Below are positions 14,728 through 22,660 of a DNA stretch of 26,035 nucleotides, piece after piece. The notes beneath the pieces are model-generated. The model was not told the origin of the DNA. It searched no databases and was given only the letters and a program-made list of their open reading frames with translations. The first letter of the stretch is position 1; the number at the start of each line of letters is the position of its first letter. The translations under genes were made by a program, and so were the position numbers. This stretch comes from Pseudomonadales bacterium (GTDB lineage Bacteria; Pseudomonadota; Gammaproteobacteria; Pseudomonadales; Moraxellaceae): contig JABEVH010000179.1 in the NCBI GenBank assembly GCA_013043915.1, positions 1-26,035 on the forward strand, written 5' to 3'.

Positions 14728-15657
14728 ATGCTGCGCATAGCAGCTAGTGTACTGGCAGCCCTGTTGTTACAGGGCTGCCTGCCAGCGCAGACGATACGTT
14801 TGCGTCAGGAGCATGCCGAGGTACTTTACCGCGATGTACGGCTAGACGTTCCTTTCATTCCTCAAGCCGATTATCAGTGCGGGCCTGCGGCAATGGGTAT
14901 GGAGCTCGCTTGGCTACATCATCCAGTGCCTCAGCAGCGCTTAATTTCTTCACTATATGTACCGGGCAGAAAAGGAACATTTAAGGAAGAAATGGCTGCC
15001 CAAGCTCGTGTCCAGGGTATGCTGGTTTTGCCTGTGGGCCCTGAGTTGCAAGATCTTTTGCTTAGCCTTGATCAGCATCGGGCGCCTTTGGTTTTGCTCA
15101 ACCTAGCGCTGAACTTTTGGCCGCGCTGGCATTTTGCGGTGATCACAGGCTTTGATGCTGAGCATCAGGAATTTATTTTGCACTCAGGACGGCATGAACA
15201 AGAGCGATTGCCGTTGCCTGTTTTAGAACGGGTATGGGTACGTGCAGGGTCATGGGCTGTCGTTCTCGTGGACCCGGATCATTTGCCTGGCGATATATCG
15301 GTTGCTGATTTGCTTAAATCTACGGTGGATCTTGAGCGAGTACATCCCCGGCTAGCGATTCATGCCTATCAATCTTTAAGATCCAGGCAGCCCAATGATG
15401 CGCGAATTTCTTTATTTATGGGCAATGCATATCGCGCCGTGGGAGACCTTGTTCATGCTGAGGAGGCGTATCACCAGGCTATGGGTTTACAGTCGGATGA
15501 CTGGGTGGCGATGAATAATCTGGCTGATTTATTGTGGCATGAGGGGCGATTAGCTGAGGCAAAGCTATGGGCACAACAAGCTGTGGCGCATGCTCCTGCG
15601 TCATCGCGTTCGTCGGCGGATGCGACTTTGCAGGAAATAGTCCATGCTCAGCCGTAG
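14728..15657 (+). CDS. PA2778 family cysteine peptidase with TPR tail, lipoprotein
   Basis: A 309-residue C39-like papain-fold protein. The lipobox LLQGC gives C17. The catalytic cysteine is C51 in DYQCGPAAMGMEL and the histidine is H135 in RWHFAVITGFD, where C39 peptidases have HYVVVIGYD. The usual DP of C39 enzymes is replaced by HSG, which I recall as normal for PA2778 proteins. Residues about 205-300 form two or three TPR-like helix pairs (AEEAYHQAMGLQSDDWVAMNNLADLLWHEG region). No Shine-Dalgarno sequence precedes the ATG, so translation probably depends on coupling with the PA2779 gene 7 nt upstream. The substrate is unknown. The last 59 codons lie opposite the convergent DedA-PAP2 gene. 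Confidence 0.88.
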   Translation: MLRIAASVLAALLLQGCLPAQTIRLRQEHAEVLYRDVRLDVPFIPQADYQCGPAAMGMELAWLHHPVPQQRLISSLYVPGRKGTFKEEMAAQARVQGMLVLPVGPELQDLLLSLDQHRAPLVLLNLALNFWPRWHFAVITGFDAEHQEFILHSGRHEQERLPLPVLERVWVRAGSWAVVLVDPDHLPGDISVADLLKSTVDLERVHPRLAIHAYQSLRSRQPNDARISLFMGNAYRAVGDLVHAEEAYHQAMGLQSDDWVAMNNLADLLWHEGRLAEAKLWAQQAVAHAPASSRSSADATLQEIVHAQP

Positions 15658-17134
15658 GCAGTGTATGCCGAGTCGCATGGGCGGGGTGGTGGAGGTGATG
15701 ATTCTTTCGTCGGATACGCATAGCCCGGTGTTGGGCCAGGGAAGGTTGCAAGGGGGCATAATGCGCAATGGCGGTATTCATTTCGGGCAATACCATACTG
15801 ACGGTGATCAATACAAGGGCAGCAATGACAATGATGCTGACTTCACGCCCGGGTAAGGATTGTTTGCACGTGCGATGGTAGGCATAACGCAAAAGGGCTA
15901 GCAGCCCTGCACCCAGCAAAACACCCCCTAGCGTTTCAGAGAAGTGATGTGTGCCCAGATATAGGCTGGAAGCCAGGATCAAGGTAGTCACGGTAGTGAC
16001 TACGGTCAGGAGGCGCACGCGATGAGCCTGGGTTAGTGATCGGGGAATAACGATACCAATGAACCCCCACAGCATCACGGTGGATAGGGCCTGTATGCTG
16101 GGAAAGCCACCTAGCTGATGCAACGGGGATGAGTTGGTCCCCATATCATTTAGCAGCAGGGGCAGTAGCCACAGCGCCAAGATGCCGTTAATAAGCCCGA
16201 TGATGGCGGTGCCGTAAGCCCCTCGGCCTATGAAGTAAAATAGGAGGAATCCACCAAATGCGATCATGGGTTTCTGATAACCCAGTACCGATAAGGCAAC
16301 AAAAAAATAGTCGAGGAAAGGCTGATGAAGATTAGTTAGCTGATGGGCTATCTGAATATCTAGATGCTTGATCTCCGGGGCCCCTAAGTTCCATGTCAAT
16401 ACCATGAAGCACGATAGGGTTACCAAGGATATAAGTAATGCTCCCAGTTGTTTTTCTGGATAGCGTTCTATGAGAAGTAGACGATAATCAGGAAGATGGC
16501 GTGACCATCGCCGCAGCCAGGGTTCACCGAATTCATGCAGTAATAGCATGGTTCGTATCAGGATGACTATGGACAAGGCCAGTCCGACCAGAAACCAAAG
16601 TTGGTGTTTACCTGGCATTAAGGGGTCATCAAAGGCTGAACCGATCAGGTAGCCTGGGAAAATATGAAAAGGAGCCCAGGCCAGTGCTGAGAGTAGATTC
16701 ATGGCGGTAAATCGCCATCCAGGCATATTAAGTATGCCCGCACATAGAGGAACAAAGGTTCGCAAGGGACCGATGAAACGTCCGATGACTATGCTCTTGC
16801 CTCCGTGTTTATGGAAAAAGGCTTCGCCTTGCACCAACCATTGCGGGTGAGTGCGAAAAGGCCAGAGCGTTTCCGTGCGGTGTTGAAAATATTTTCCCAA
16901 CCAAAAGCTGATGCCATCACCCAACATAGCACCTGCGATCCCTGATGCTAGAATGATGGGAAAATCCAGGTCATTGCGGCCGGCGATCATGGTCAGGCCA
17001 AAAAGCAAAGGAATGCCAGGTATAACAATGCCTACGACGGCGAGCGCTTCCAAGGCAGCTGAACAGAAAATGAACAGCGGCACCCACTGGGCATGCATAT
17101 TCAGCCAGTGGTAGAGATGTGTCCAGCTATTCAT
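15479..17134 (-). CDS. DedA-PAP2 fusion membrane protein with degenerate phosphatase motifs
   Basis: A 551-residue polytopic inner-membrane protein. Residues 1-200 are a DedA domain: the EALAVVGIVIPGIPLLF re-entrant segment (29-45) and the family motif GRFIGPLRTFVPLCAG (118-133). DedA proteins are linked to lipid flipping and membrane homeostasis. Residues about 230-450 are a PAP2-type phosphatase domain with about six helices, but its motifs are altered. The KxxxxxxRP site reads NDMGTNSSPLHQ (329-340), PSGH reads PSIQ (345-348), and SRxxxGxHxxxD reads SSLYLGTHHFSE (389-400). Only one of the expected His residues remains. The last 80 residues are His/Pro-rich and unlike a membrane protein, and residues 493-551 are encoded antisense to the PA2778 gene. 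Phosphatase activity is doubtful. The Met start is the only good candidate. Confidence 0.85.
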   Translation of the reverse strand: MNSWTHLYHWLNMHAQWVPLFIFCSAALEALAVVGIVIPGIPLLFGLTMIAGRNDLDFPIILASGIAGAMLGDGISFWLGKYFQHRTETLWPFRTHPQWLVQGEAFFHKHGGKSIVIGRFIGPLRTFVPLCAGILNMPGWRFTAMNLLSALAWAPFHIFPGYLIGSAFDDPLMPGKHQLWFLVGLALSIVILIRTMLLLHEFGEPWLRRWSRHLPDYRLLLIERYPEKQLGALLISLVTLSCFMVLTWNLGAPEIKHLDIQIAHQLTNLHQPFLDYFFVALSVLGYQKPMIAFGGFLLFYFIGRGAYGTAIIGLINGILALWLLPLLLNDMGTNSSPLHQLGGFPSIQALSTVMLWGFIGIVIPRSLTQAHRVRLLTVVTTVTTLILASSLYLGTHHFSETLGGVLLGAGLLALLRYAYHRTCKQSLPGREVSIIVIAALVLITVSMVLPEMNTAIAHYAPLQPSLAQHRAMRIRRKNHHLHHPAHATRHTLPTAEHGLFPAKSHPPTNAMTQEHAPQLVVPIALPQLIAPHATINQPDYSSPPSHPTVNP

Positions 17135-17595
17135 GCCACCTCATCATTCTGCTTATAAATCATCCGAGTCCTCTTAAGGTCAATCTTTTTGGTCAGCCAA
17201 CCGAGCATGAGATGCTCTAATTACAAATTAAGCACAACCTCATACTTTACCACCTTGTGTCGGATTCGTCCCCCCTGAGGGGCCTAGTAGAATCATATTT
17301 GTCATTATTATATGGGTCATTAAGTAATGGCAGCATAGGGGTGGTTTGAAAATGGTGGCAGAGGGTGACATCAGGCAAATTTTGACCTAGGTATTATCAT
17401 GGTTGTCATCTAATTGTGATCTTATAGCGAGGATTGGAGTTTGGGCTGTGGATAAGCTAGTTAATAGCCTAATGAGCAGGTAAATGTTGGTAGCATGCTA
17501 ATTATTTATAGGTGAATTATTAAATAATGCATAGGGCTCAAGCAGCAACTAGTATGTAGGATGCGTACATATTGGCTTGTGAAGGGGGAGGATTC
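17135..17595. other. AT-rich intergenic region, no gene seen
   Basis: There are 461 nt between two divergent genes, visibly richer in A and T than the flanks. All ATG-started frames here are under about 15 codons. It holds a 6-bp hairpin with GAG loop (17203-17217), a CCCC/GGGG mini-hairpin (17271-17282), a single perfect DnaA-box-like TGTGGATAA (17447-17455), the palindrome TAGCATGCTA (17491-17500) and an 8-bp inverted repeat (17501-17528). No convincing sigma-28 (flagellar) promoter for the chemoreceptor was seen. A small RNA cannot be excluded from sequence alone. Confidence 0.6.
17501..17528. repeat. AT-rich inverted repeat upstream of the chemoreceptor
   Basis: ATTATTTA (17501-17508) and TAAATAAT (17521-17528) are perfect 8-nt inverted arms separated by 12 nt, centred about 80 nt upstream of the chemoreceptor ATG. 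It could be an operator or simply AT-rich sequence. It does not match FNR or NorR sites. Confidence 0.35.
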
Positions 17596-19215
17596 ATGTC
17601 TACTGCAGAACGGACCAACGATACATTGAGTATGCCGCGTTGGCTGGCTATTGTGGGTGTTTGGCTGTTGATGTCATTGCAACCACTGACCATCGCCATG
17701 ATGGGACAGGTGGCAGTGTGCATGTCTGCTATTTTCTGGCTAGGCTGGTTTTTGACAGCCGCTGCCATCAGTGGGTTAGTTGTCTGGTTGATATCGCGCC
17801 AGCTTGATGAGATGCAAGTCATGGGGCAAGCGATAGCCAGCTTGGGTAGCGGTGAGTTAAAAGCGACGGTGACGTTGCTGTCACAGCGGGATACCAATTC
17901 ATTCATGGCTGAATCTCTTAAGAATTCAGCCTATGAAATGAGCGATGTAATATCGGATATACGGACATCAGGCTTGTATTTTGATGAGCTAGGTCAGCGC
18001 TTGATTCGTACCAGCGAAAATATCAATATGAGTTTGGGAGAGCAAAATGAGCAGATTGCTGATATATCGACTTCTATCTCTCAGATGTCCGTGGCGGTCG
18101 AAGAAGTGGCCAAGAGTACCCATGCCAGCGCTGAGATGGCATCCCGTCTGGTGAGTATGGCCCGTGATAGCGAAATCATGGCACACGATGCAGAATCCTC
18201 GATTGATAATCTCTCTGGCGGGGTGACAGATGCAGCTTCGCATCTTCGCAATTTAGAAGCGCAGTCGGAAAATATCAGCGTTATTCTTGAAACTATCAGG
18301 GGTATCGCAGACCAGACCAATCTCTTGGCTTTAAATGCCGCCATTGAATCAGCCCGTGCCGGTGAGCATGGCCGAGGTTTTGCTGTTGTGGCCGATGAAG
18401 TGCGTAAACTTGCACAAAACACCCAATCATCGACAGTAAAAATCAATAGCATGATTGATCAGCTTCATGCTGAAACTAAGTTGATCGGTCAAGCCATGCA
18501 GGTTTGTGTGGATCAGGCCGATCAGGGACGCCAGAAAATTCGCAGTATGTCCAATTCGTTGCGTCAGATGACGCGTGATGTGGAAGGTATTGGTGAAAGT
18601 AATCTAGGTATTGCCTCGGCGACGGAAGAGCAGGCAGCGGTTTCTTCTACGATTGACCAGCGCACACGCAATCTGGTCGATATGACCAGGCGCTGCGATG
18701 AGGTGGTGGCAGAAGGCTTGCAACTGGCTTCTATAGCATCCACCGTGGGGGGCGAGGTTCAGTCTCTGGTGTCACGGTATGAAATCTATGAAGGTAAGGC
18801 GTACCGTAATCAAGATGCTTATTTTGTATGGGATAAACGATTGGATATTGGTGATATGGAAATCAATCGTCAGCATCGCAGGTTGGTGGATATGGCCAAT
18901 GATATTTTCCGCCTGCATCAGCAAGGGCAGAGCGGCAAGGCGGTTGAACGTATCATTTCAGCCTTGGCATCCTATACCGTGACTCATTTTGCCTATGAAG
19001 AGCGTATGTTTGTGCAACAGAACTATCCCAACAAGGATCAGCATGTTGAGGAACATAGGCGTTTAGTGGAGAGGGTTATGGCGTTCAAACAACGCATTGA
19101 CCGTGGTGAAGATGTCGGGGGAGAGTTGCTCGAGTTCATCAAGTCGTGGTTAAACCAACACATACAAGGTTCAGATAAAGCCTATGTGCCTTGGTTGCCT
19201 AAAATCACCTTATAA
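17596..19215 (+). CDS. Methyl-accepting chemotaxis protein with C-terminal hemerythrin domain
   Basis: A 539-residue chemoreceptor. Two hydrophobic helices (about 16-38 and 41-66) are separated by only a few residues, so there is no periplasmic sensor domain. A short HAMP-like stretch follows, then the coiled-coil signalling domain with hairpin tip IADQTNLLALNAAIESARAG (237-256) and GFAVVADEVRKLA. Residues 408-536 are a bacteriohemerythrin domain with all di-iron ligands: H427, H464 and E468 (HxxxE), H483 and H487 (HxxxH), H522 and D527 (HxxxxD). Hemerythrin binds O2 reversibly and can bind NO, so the receptor probably senses cytoplasmic oxygen or redox, as proposed for Desulfovibrio DcrH. 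GGGGGAGG sits 5 nt before the ATG at 17596; an earlier in-frame ATA/ATG-free extension is rejected. A terminator follows. Confidence 0.95.
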   Translation: MSTAERTNDTLSMPRWLAIVGVWLLMSLQPLTIAMMGQVAVCMSAIFWLGWFLTAAAISGLVVWLISRQLDEMQVMGQAIASLGSGELKATVTLLSQRDTNSFMAESLKNSAYEMSDVISDIRTSGLYFDELGQRLIRTSENINMSLGEQNEQIADISTSISQMSVAVEEVAKSTHASAEMASRLVSMARDSEIMAHDAESSIDNLSGGVTDAASHLRNLEAQSENISVILETIRGIADQTNLLALNAAIESARAGEHGRGFAVVADEVRKLAQNTQSSTVKINSMIDQLHAETKLIGQAMQVCVDQADQGRQKIRSMSNSLRQMTRDVEGIGESNLGIASATEEQAAVSSTIDQRTRNLVDMTRRCDEVVAEGLQLASIASTVGGEVQSLVSRYEIYEGKAYRNQDAYFVWDKRLDIGDMEINRQHRRLVDMANDIFRLHQQGQSGKAVERIISALASYTVTHFAYEERMFVQQNYPNKDQHVEEHRRLVERVMAFKQRIDRGEDVGGELLEFIKSWLNQHIQGSDKAYVPWLPKITL

Positions 19216-19226
19216 AGTTGCAATAG

Positions 19227-19270
19227 ACCTCCCCCTAAATCGTCAAGGTTCAAACGGGGGGAGGTGTTTT
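19227..19270 (+). terminator. Intrinsic terminator after the chemoreceptor gene
   Basis: ACCTCCCCC (19227-19235) pairs perfectly with GGGGGAGGT (19257-19265) around a 21-nt loop and is followed by GTTTT. It starts 12 nt after the chemoreceptor stop codon. The minus-strand copy has no comparable T-run (TCTATT), so it serves mainly the plus strand, though the hairpin may also stabilise the metK transcript end. Confidence 0.75.
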
Positions 19271-19273
19271 CTC

Positions 19274-20473
19274 TCAGGCTGCAGGCAATCCCGCTGCATC
19301 GCGCAGTAGTTCAGCCTTGTCCGTGCGTTCCCAGGTAAAGGTATTGAACTTCTGTCCGTAACGTTCAACGGCTTGACTGGTCCGGCCAAAATGGCCATAG
19401 CTGGCGGTGTCCCTAAACATGGGATGAAGCAGGTCCAGTTGACGTATCAGCCCGTAAGGGCGCAGTTCGAAGTGTTCACGAATCAGTCTGATCAGGCGGG
19501 TGTCTGATATTTTGCCGGTGCCAAAGGTATTGACGGAAATGGACGTGGGTTCAGCAATGCCGATGGCATAGGAAACCTGAATTTCACAGCGGTCAGCCAG
19601 ACCGGCAGCGACGATGTTTTTCGCCACATAGCGACCTGCATAGGCTGCTGAGCGGTCTACCTTGGAAGGGTCCTTGCCGGAGAAAGCTCCCCCGCCGTGG
19701 CGCGCCATACCGCCATAAGAATCAACGATGATTTTACGCCCGGTTAGCCCACAGTCCCCCATGGGGCCACCAATCTCGAAACGGCCTGTGGGATTGATAA
19801 AGATCTGGGTGGTACTGGACATCCATTCAGCGGGGATGACCTGCTTGATGATGAGCTCCATGACGCCGTCGTGTATATCACGGTCGCTGACATCCGGGGC
19901 ATGCTGTGTCGACAGTACAATCGCCTCAACGGCAACAGGCACGCCTTGGTCGTAACGGAAGGTAACCTGTGATTTGGCATCAGGGCGTAACCAAGGCAAT
20001 AGGCCGCTTTTACGAGCTTCAGCCTGACGTTCAACCAATCGATGCGCATACTGTATAGGAGCCGGCATCAACACATCAGTTTCATTGGTGGCATAACCGA
20101 ACATCAGTCCTTGGTCGCCGGCACCCTGATCTTCAGGGCGGGCACGGTCGACGCCTTGATTAATGTCTGGAGATTGTTTGCCGATCAGATTGAGTACGCC
20201 GCAAGTCTTGCCATCGAAGCAGACTTCAGAGGAGTCGTAGCCGATGTCCAAGATGACTTGACGAGTGATGTGTTCAAAATCGATATTGGCCGTGGTGGTA
20301 ATCTCACCAGCGATGATAGCTACCCCGGTTTTAACCAAGGTTTCACAAGCTACCCGGGCATGGGGGTCTTCACTGATGATGGCATCAAGCAAAGCATCTG
20401 AAATCTGGTCAGCTACTTTGTCAGGATGGCCCTCTGCAACCGACTCAGAGGTAAAAATACTGTATTCAGACAT
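19274..20473 (-). CDS. metK: S-adenosylmethionine synthetase
   Basis: Makes S-adenosylmethionine from methionine and ATP; cytosolic homotetramer. At 399 residues it is slightly longer than E. coli MetK (384). FTSESVAEGHPDKVADQISD at the N-terminus gives the ATP-binding H16 and D18. GAGDQGLMFGYATNETD and FEIGGPMGDCGLTGRKIIVD are the signature motifs, followed by GGGAFSGKDPSKVDRSAAY, the phosphate-binding P-loop-like segment. The frame extends to 20569, but the family starts at MSEYSIFTSE and AAGGAGA lies 7 nt upstream of 20473, so that start is chosen. It diverges from the tkt operon across 189 nt. Its leader contains a hairpin with a possible alternative fold. Confidence 0.97.
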   Translation of the reverse strand: MSEYSIFTSESVAEGHPDKVADQISDALLDAIISEDPHARVACETLVKTGVAIIAGEITTTANIDFEHITRQVILDIGYDSSEVCFDGKTCGVLNLIGKQSPDINQGVDRARPEDQGAGDQGLMFGYATNETDVLMPAPIQYAHRLVERQAEARKSGLLPWLRPDAKSQVTFRYDQGVPVAVEAIVLSTQHAPDVSDRDIHDGVMELIIKQVIPAEWMSSTTQIFINPTGRFEIGGPMGDCGLTGRKIIVDSYGGMARHGGGAFSGKDPSKVDRSAAYAGRYVAKNIVAAGLADRCEIQVSYAIGIAEPTSISVNTFGTGKISDTRLIRLIREHFELRPYGLIRQLDLLHPMFRDTASYGHFGRTSQAVERYGQKFNTFTWERTDKAELLRDAAGLPAA

Positions 20474-20493
20474 AAGAATGTCTCCTTTGCTCT

Positions 20494-20531
20494 TGGGTGT
20501 CCCCACTGCCGAAGGAGCCAAAGTAGCGGGG
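20494..20531 (-). promoter_or_regulatory. Structured metK leader with two mutually exclusive hairpins
   Basis: In the minus-strand RNA, CCCCGCT (20531-20525) pairs with AGTGGGG (20507-20501), seven pairs including one G-U. The 3' arm can instead pair in TGGG-GACA-CCCA (20505-20494), just upstream of the Shine-Dalgarno sequence (20487-20481). The two folds share TGGG, so they exclude each other. This does not match a SAM riboswitch class I can recognise, and no MetJ box (AGACGTCT) was seen. Confidence 0.3.
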
Positions 20532-20662
20532 TGAAGCGTGATCTTAGCCAAGTTTGTCGCAGACTGCACTCTATTTGCATGATGATTGACTTCACAGGTG
20601 TTCCCAGTAGGCGGCGATTGTTGGACAATAGCGGGCTAATCGGAACTGCACCGGAGGAACCT

Positions 20663-22660
20663 ATGTCTGCCCTGCCTTTGTCACAACGTACTTTTGCCAA
20701 TGCAATCCGTGCCTTGGCCATGGATGCCGTGCAACAGGCCAATAGCGGACATCCTGGTGCCCCTATGGGTATGGCAGATATTGCGGAGGCTCTTTGGCGG
20801 GAGTTCCTTATCCATGACCCCGTTGATCCTGCATGGCCAGATCGTGACCGTTTTGTCTTGTCCAACGGCCATGGTTCCATGTTGCTCTATGCCCTCCTTC
20901 ATTTGACCGGTTACGATTTGGGTATTGAGGACATCAAGCAGTTTCGCCAACTGCATGCTCGAACCCCCGGTCATCCTGAGTTTGGTTATACCCCGGGTGT
21001 TGAAACAACCACCGGACCCTTGGGGCAGGGCTTGGCCAATGCCGTGGGCATGGCCCTGGCAGAAAAAACGCTGGCAGCCCAGTTCAATCGGCCCGGGCAT
21101 GAGGTGATTAATCACCGTACTTGGGTATTTCTCGGTGATGGCTGTCTGATGGAAGGGATCTCTCATGAAGCGAGTTCGCTGGCAGGGACACTGCAGTTGG
21201 GCAAGCTCACCGCCATCTATGATGACAATGGCATTTCCATCGATGGTGACGTCGAGGGCTGGTTCACGGAGGACACGGCTGCAAGATTTAAGGCCTATGG
21301 CTGGCATGTGATCGGGCCCATGGATGGGCATGATCGTGAAGCACTGTTACAGGCCATGACGCAAGCATGTGCTGAAACAAAGCGACCTAGCCTGATTATT
21401 GCCCGAACGGTTATTGGTGCAGGAGCACCCACTAAACAAGGCACGGAATCTTGCCATGGCAGTCCTCTGGGTCGTGAAGAAATAGCAGCCACTCGTCAGG
21501 CCATGGAATGGTCCTATCCTCCTTTTGAAGTCCCTGAAACCATATACAGAGCCTGGGATGCCCGTGAAAAAGGTGCTGCCCGTCATCGTGCTTGGGAACA
21601 ACGTTGGCAGGCCTACCAACAGGCGCACCCTGATCTGGCGCGAGAACTGCAGCGCCGCTGGCACCGCGAACTCCCGCAAGGATTTGATGGCCTGGCGGAT
21701 GCCTGGTTGGAATCTGTGCTGGCAAAAGCTGAAAACATTGCCAGTCGTAAGTCCTCACAAAATGCTTTGGATGCGCTAGGGCCGCTACTGCCTGAGTTGC
21801 TGGGGGGGTCAGCAGATCTTGCTGGTTCCAATTTGACCCTGTGGAAGGGAAGCCGTGGAGTGCAGAATGATGCCGCCGGCAATTATGTACATTATGGTGT
21901 GCGTGAGTTTGGCATGTCGGCCATCATGAATGGGGTGGCTTTGCATGGCGGGTTTGTGCCTTATGGCGCGACTTTCCTGGTTTTTATGGAATATGCCCGT
22001 AATGCCGTGCGTATGGCAGCCCTCATGGGGCTGAAACTTATTCATGTCTATACCCACGATTCCATCGGCTTGGGTGAAGACGGTCCTACGCACCAACCTG
22101 TTGAGCAATTGACCAGTCTGCGTACGACCCCCGGTTTAAGTACATGGCGACCTGCTGATGCCACGGAGTGTGCTGTTGCCTGGCGGCTGGCTGTGGAGCG
22201 CCAAGGTCCTACAGCCTTGGTATTATCCAGGCAGAATCTGGCTCCAGTAGTGACCCGGCGGGAACAGTTGGCTGAAGTGGCGCGCGGTGGTTATATCCTC
22301 AGTGAGGCCACAGGTTCGGTAGATGCCATCATTCTGGCAACGGGGTCTGAAGTGCAGCTGGCATTGGCAGCTCAGACGGTGTTGACTGCCCAGGGTCGAG
22401 GCGTTCGAGTTGTATCCATGCCTAGCTGCGAAACATTCCTGGCCCAGGATGCCGCCTGGCAGGAAAAAGTTTTACCGCGAGCGGTCCGGGCCCGCGTGGC
22501 CGTCGAGGCAGCACACACGGATTATTGGTATCGGTTTGTCGGGCTTGATGGGCATGTGATCGGCATGCATGGTTTTGGTGAATCTGCCCCAGCTCCCGAA
22601 CTGTACCAGCATTTTGGTATAACGGTTGAAGCAGTCGTGGCCGCGGTGCTAAGCCTGTGA
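20663..22660 (+). CDS. tkt: Transketolase
   Basis: Thiamine-diphosphate enzyme that transfers two-carbon units between sugar phosphates in the pentose phosphate pathway and Calvin cycle. The 665 residues match the family (663 in E. coli). ANSGHPGAPMGMAD gives H30, VLSNGHGSMLLY gives H70, and HPEFGYTPGVETTTGPLGQG gives H104 and the substrate loop. The ThDP motif runs from GDG (158-160) to DDN (187-189). The pyrimidine-binding domain has YVHYGVREFGMSAIMNG, with the catalytic Glu in REFGM, and HDSIGLGEDGPTHQPVEQL. The frame extends to 20426, but GGAGG 5 nt before ATG 20663 and the family start decide it. Its TGA overlaps the GTG start of the next gene. First gene of a four-gene operon. Confidence 0.97.
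   Translation: MSALPLSQRTFANAIRALAMDAVQQANSGHPGAPMGMADIAEALWREFLIHDPVDPAWPDRDRFVLSNGHGSMLLYALLHLTGYDLGIEDIKQFRQLHARTPGHPEFGYTPGVETTTGPLGQGLANAVGMALAEKTLAAQFNRPGHEVINHRTWVFLGDGCLMEGISHEASSLAGTLQLGKLTAIYDDNGISIDGDVEGWFTEDTAARFKAYGWHVIGPMDGHDREALLQAMTQACAETKRPSLIIARTVIGAGAPTKQGTESCHGSPLGREEIAATRQAMEWSYPPFEVPETIYRAWDAREKGAARHRAWEQRWQAYQQAHPDLARELQRRWHRELPQGFDGLADAWLESVLAKAENIASRKSSQNALDALGPLLPELLGGSADLAGSNLTLWKGSRGVQNDAAGNYVHYGVREFGMSAIMNGVALHGGFVPYGATFLVFMEYARNAVRMAALMGLKLIHVYTHDSIGLGEDGPTHQPVEQLTSLRTTPGLSTWRPADATECAVAWRLAVERQGPTALVLSRQNLAPVVTRREQLAEVARGGYILSEATGSVDAIILATGSEVQLALAAQTVLTAQGRGVRVVSMPSCETFLAQDAAWQEKVLPRAVRARVAVEAAHTDYWYRFVGLDGHVIGMHGFGESAPAPELYQHFGITVEAVVAAVLSL

Noticed and set aside
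17447..17455. Perfect DnaA-box-like TGTGGATAA in an AT-rich intergenic region
   Set aside because: Only one box; no cluster, no dnaA/dnaN or gidA neighbours. A single 9-mer match is expected by chance in tens of kilobases.
17538..17906. 122-codon minus-strand frame at the chemoreceptor start
   Set aside because: It covers the membrane helices of the chemoreceptor in antisense; no recognisable domain.
20042..20401. 119-codon plus-strand frame inside metK
   Set aside because: Antisense shadow of metK with no supporting start signals.
20474..20569. N-terminal extension of MetK by 32 codons
   Set aside because: The family begins at MSEYSIFTSE, with a good ribosome-binding site directly upstream.
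20426..20662. N-terminal extension of transketolase by 79 codons
   Set aside because: It runs antisense through the metK start and matches nothing in the family; a strong ribosome-binding site precedes ATG 20663.
20681..21331. 216-codon minus-strand frame inside transketolase
   Set aside because: It is antisense to a highly conserved enzyme; the translation looks like a mirror of tkt codon bias and matches no family.
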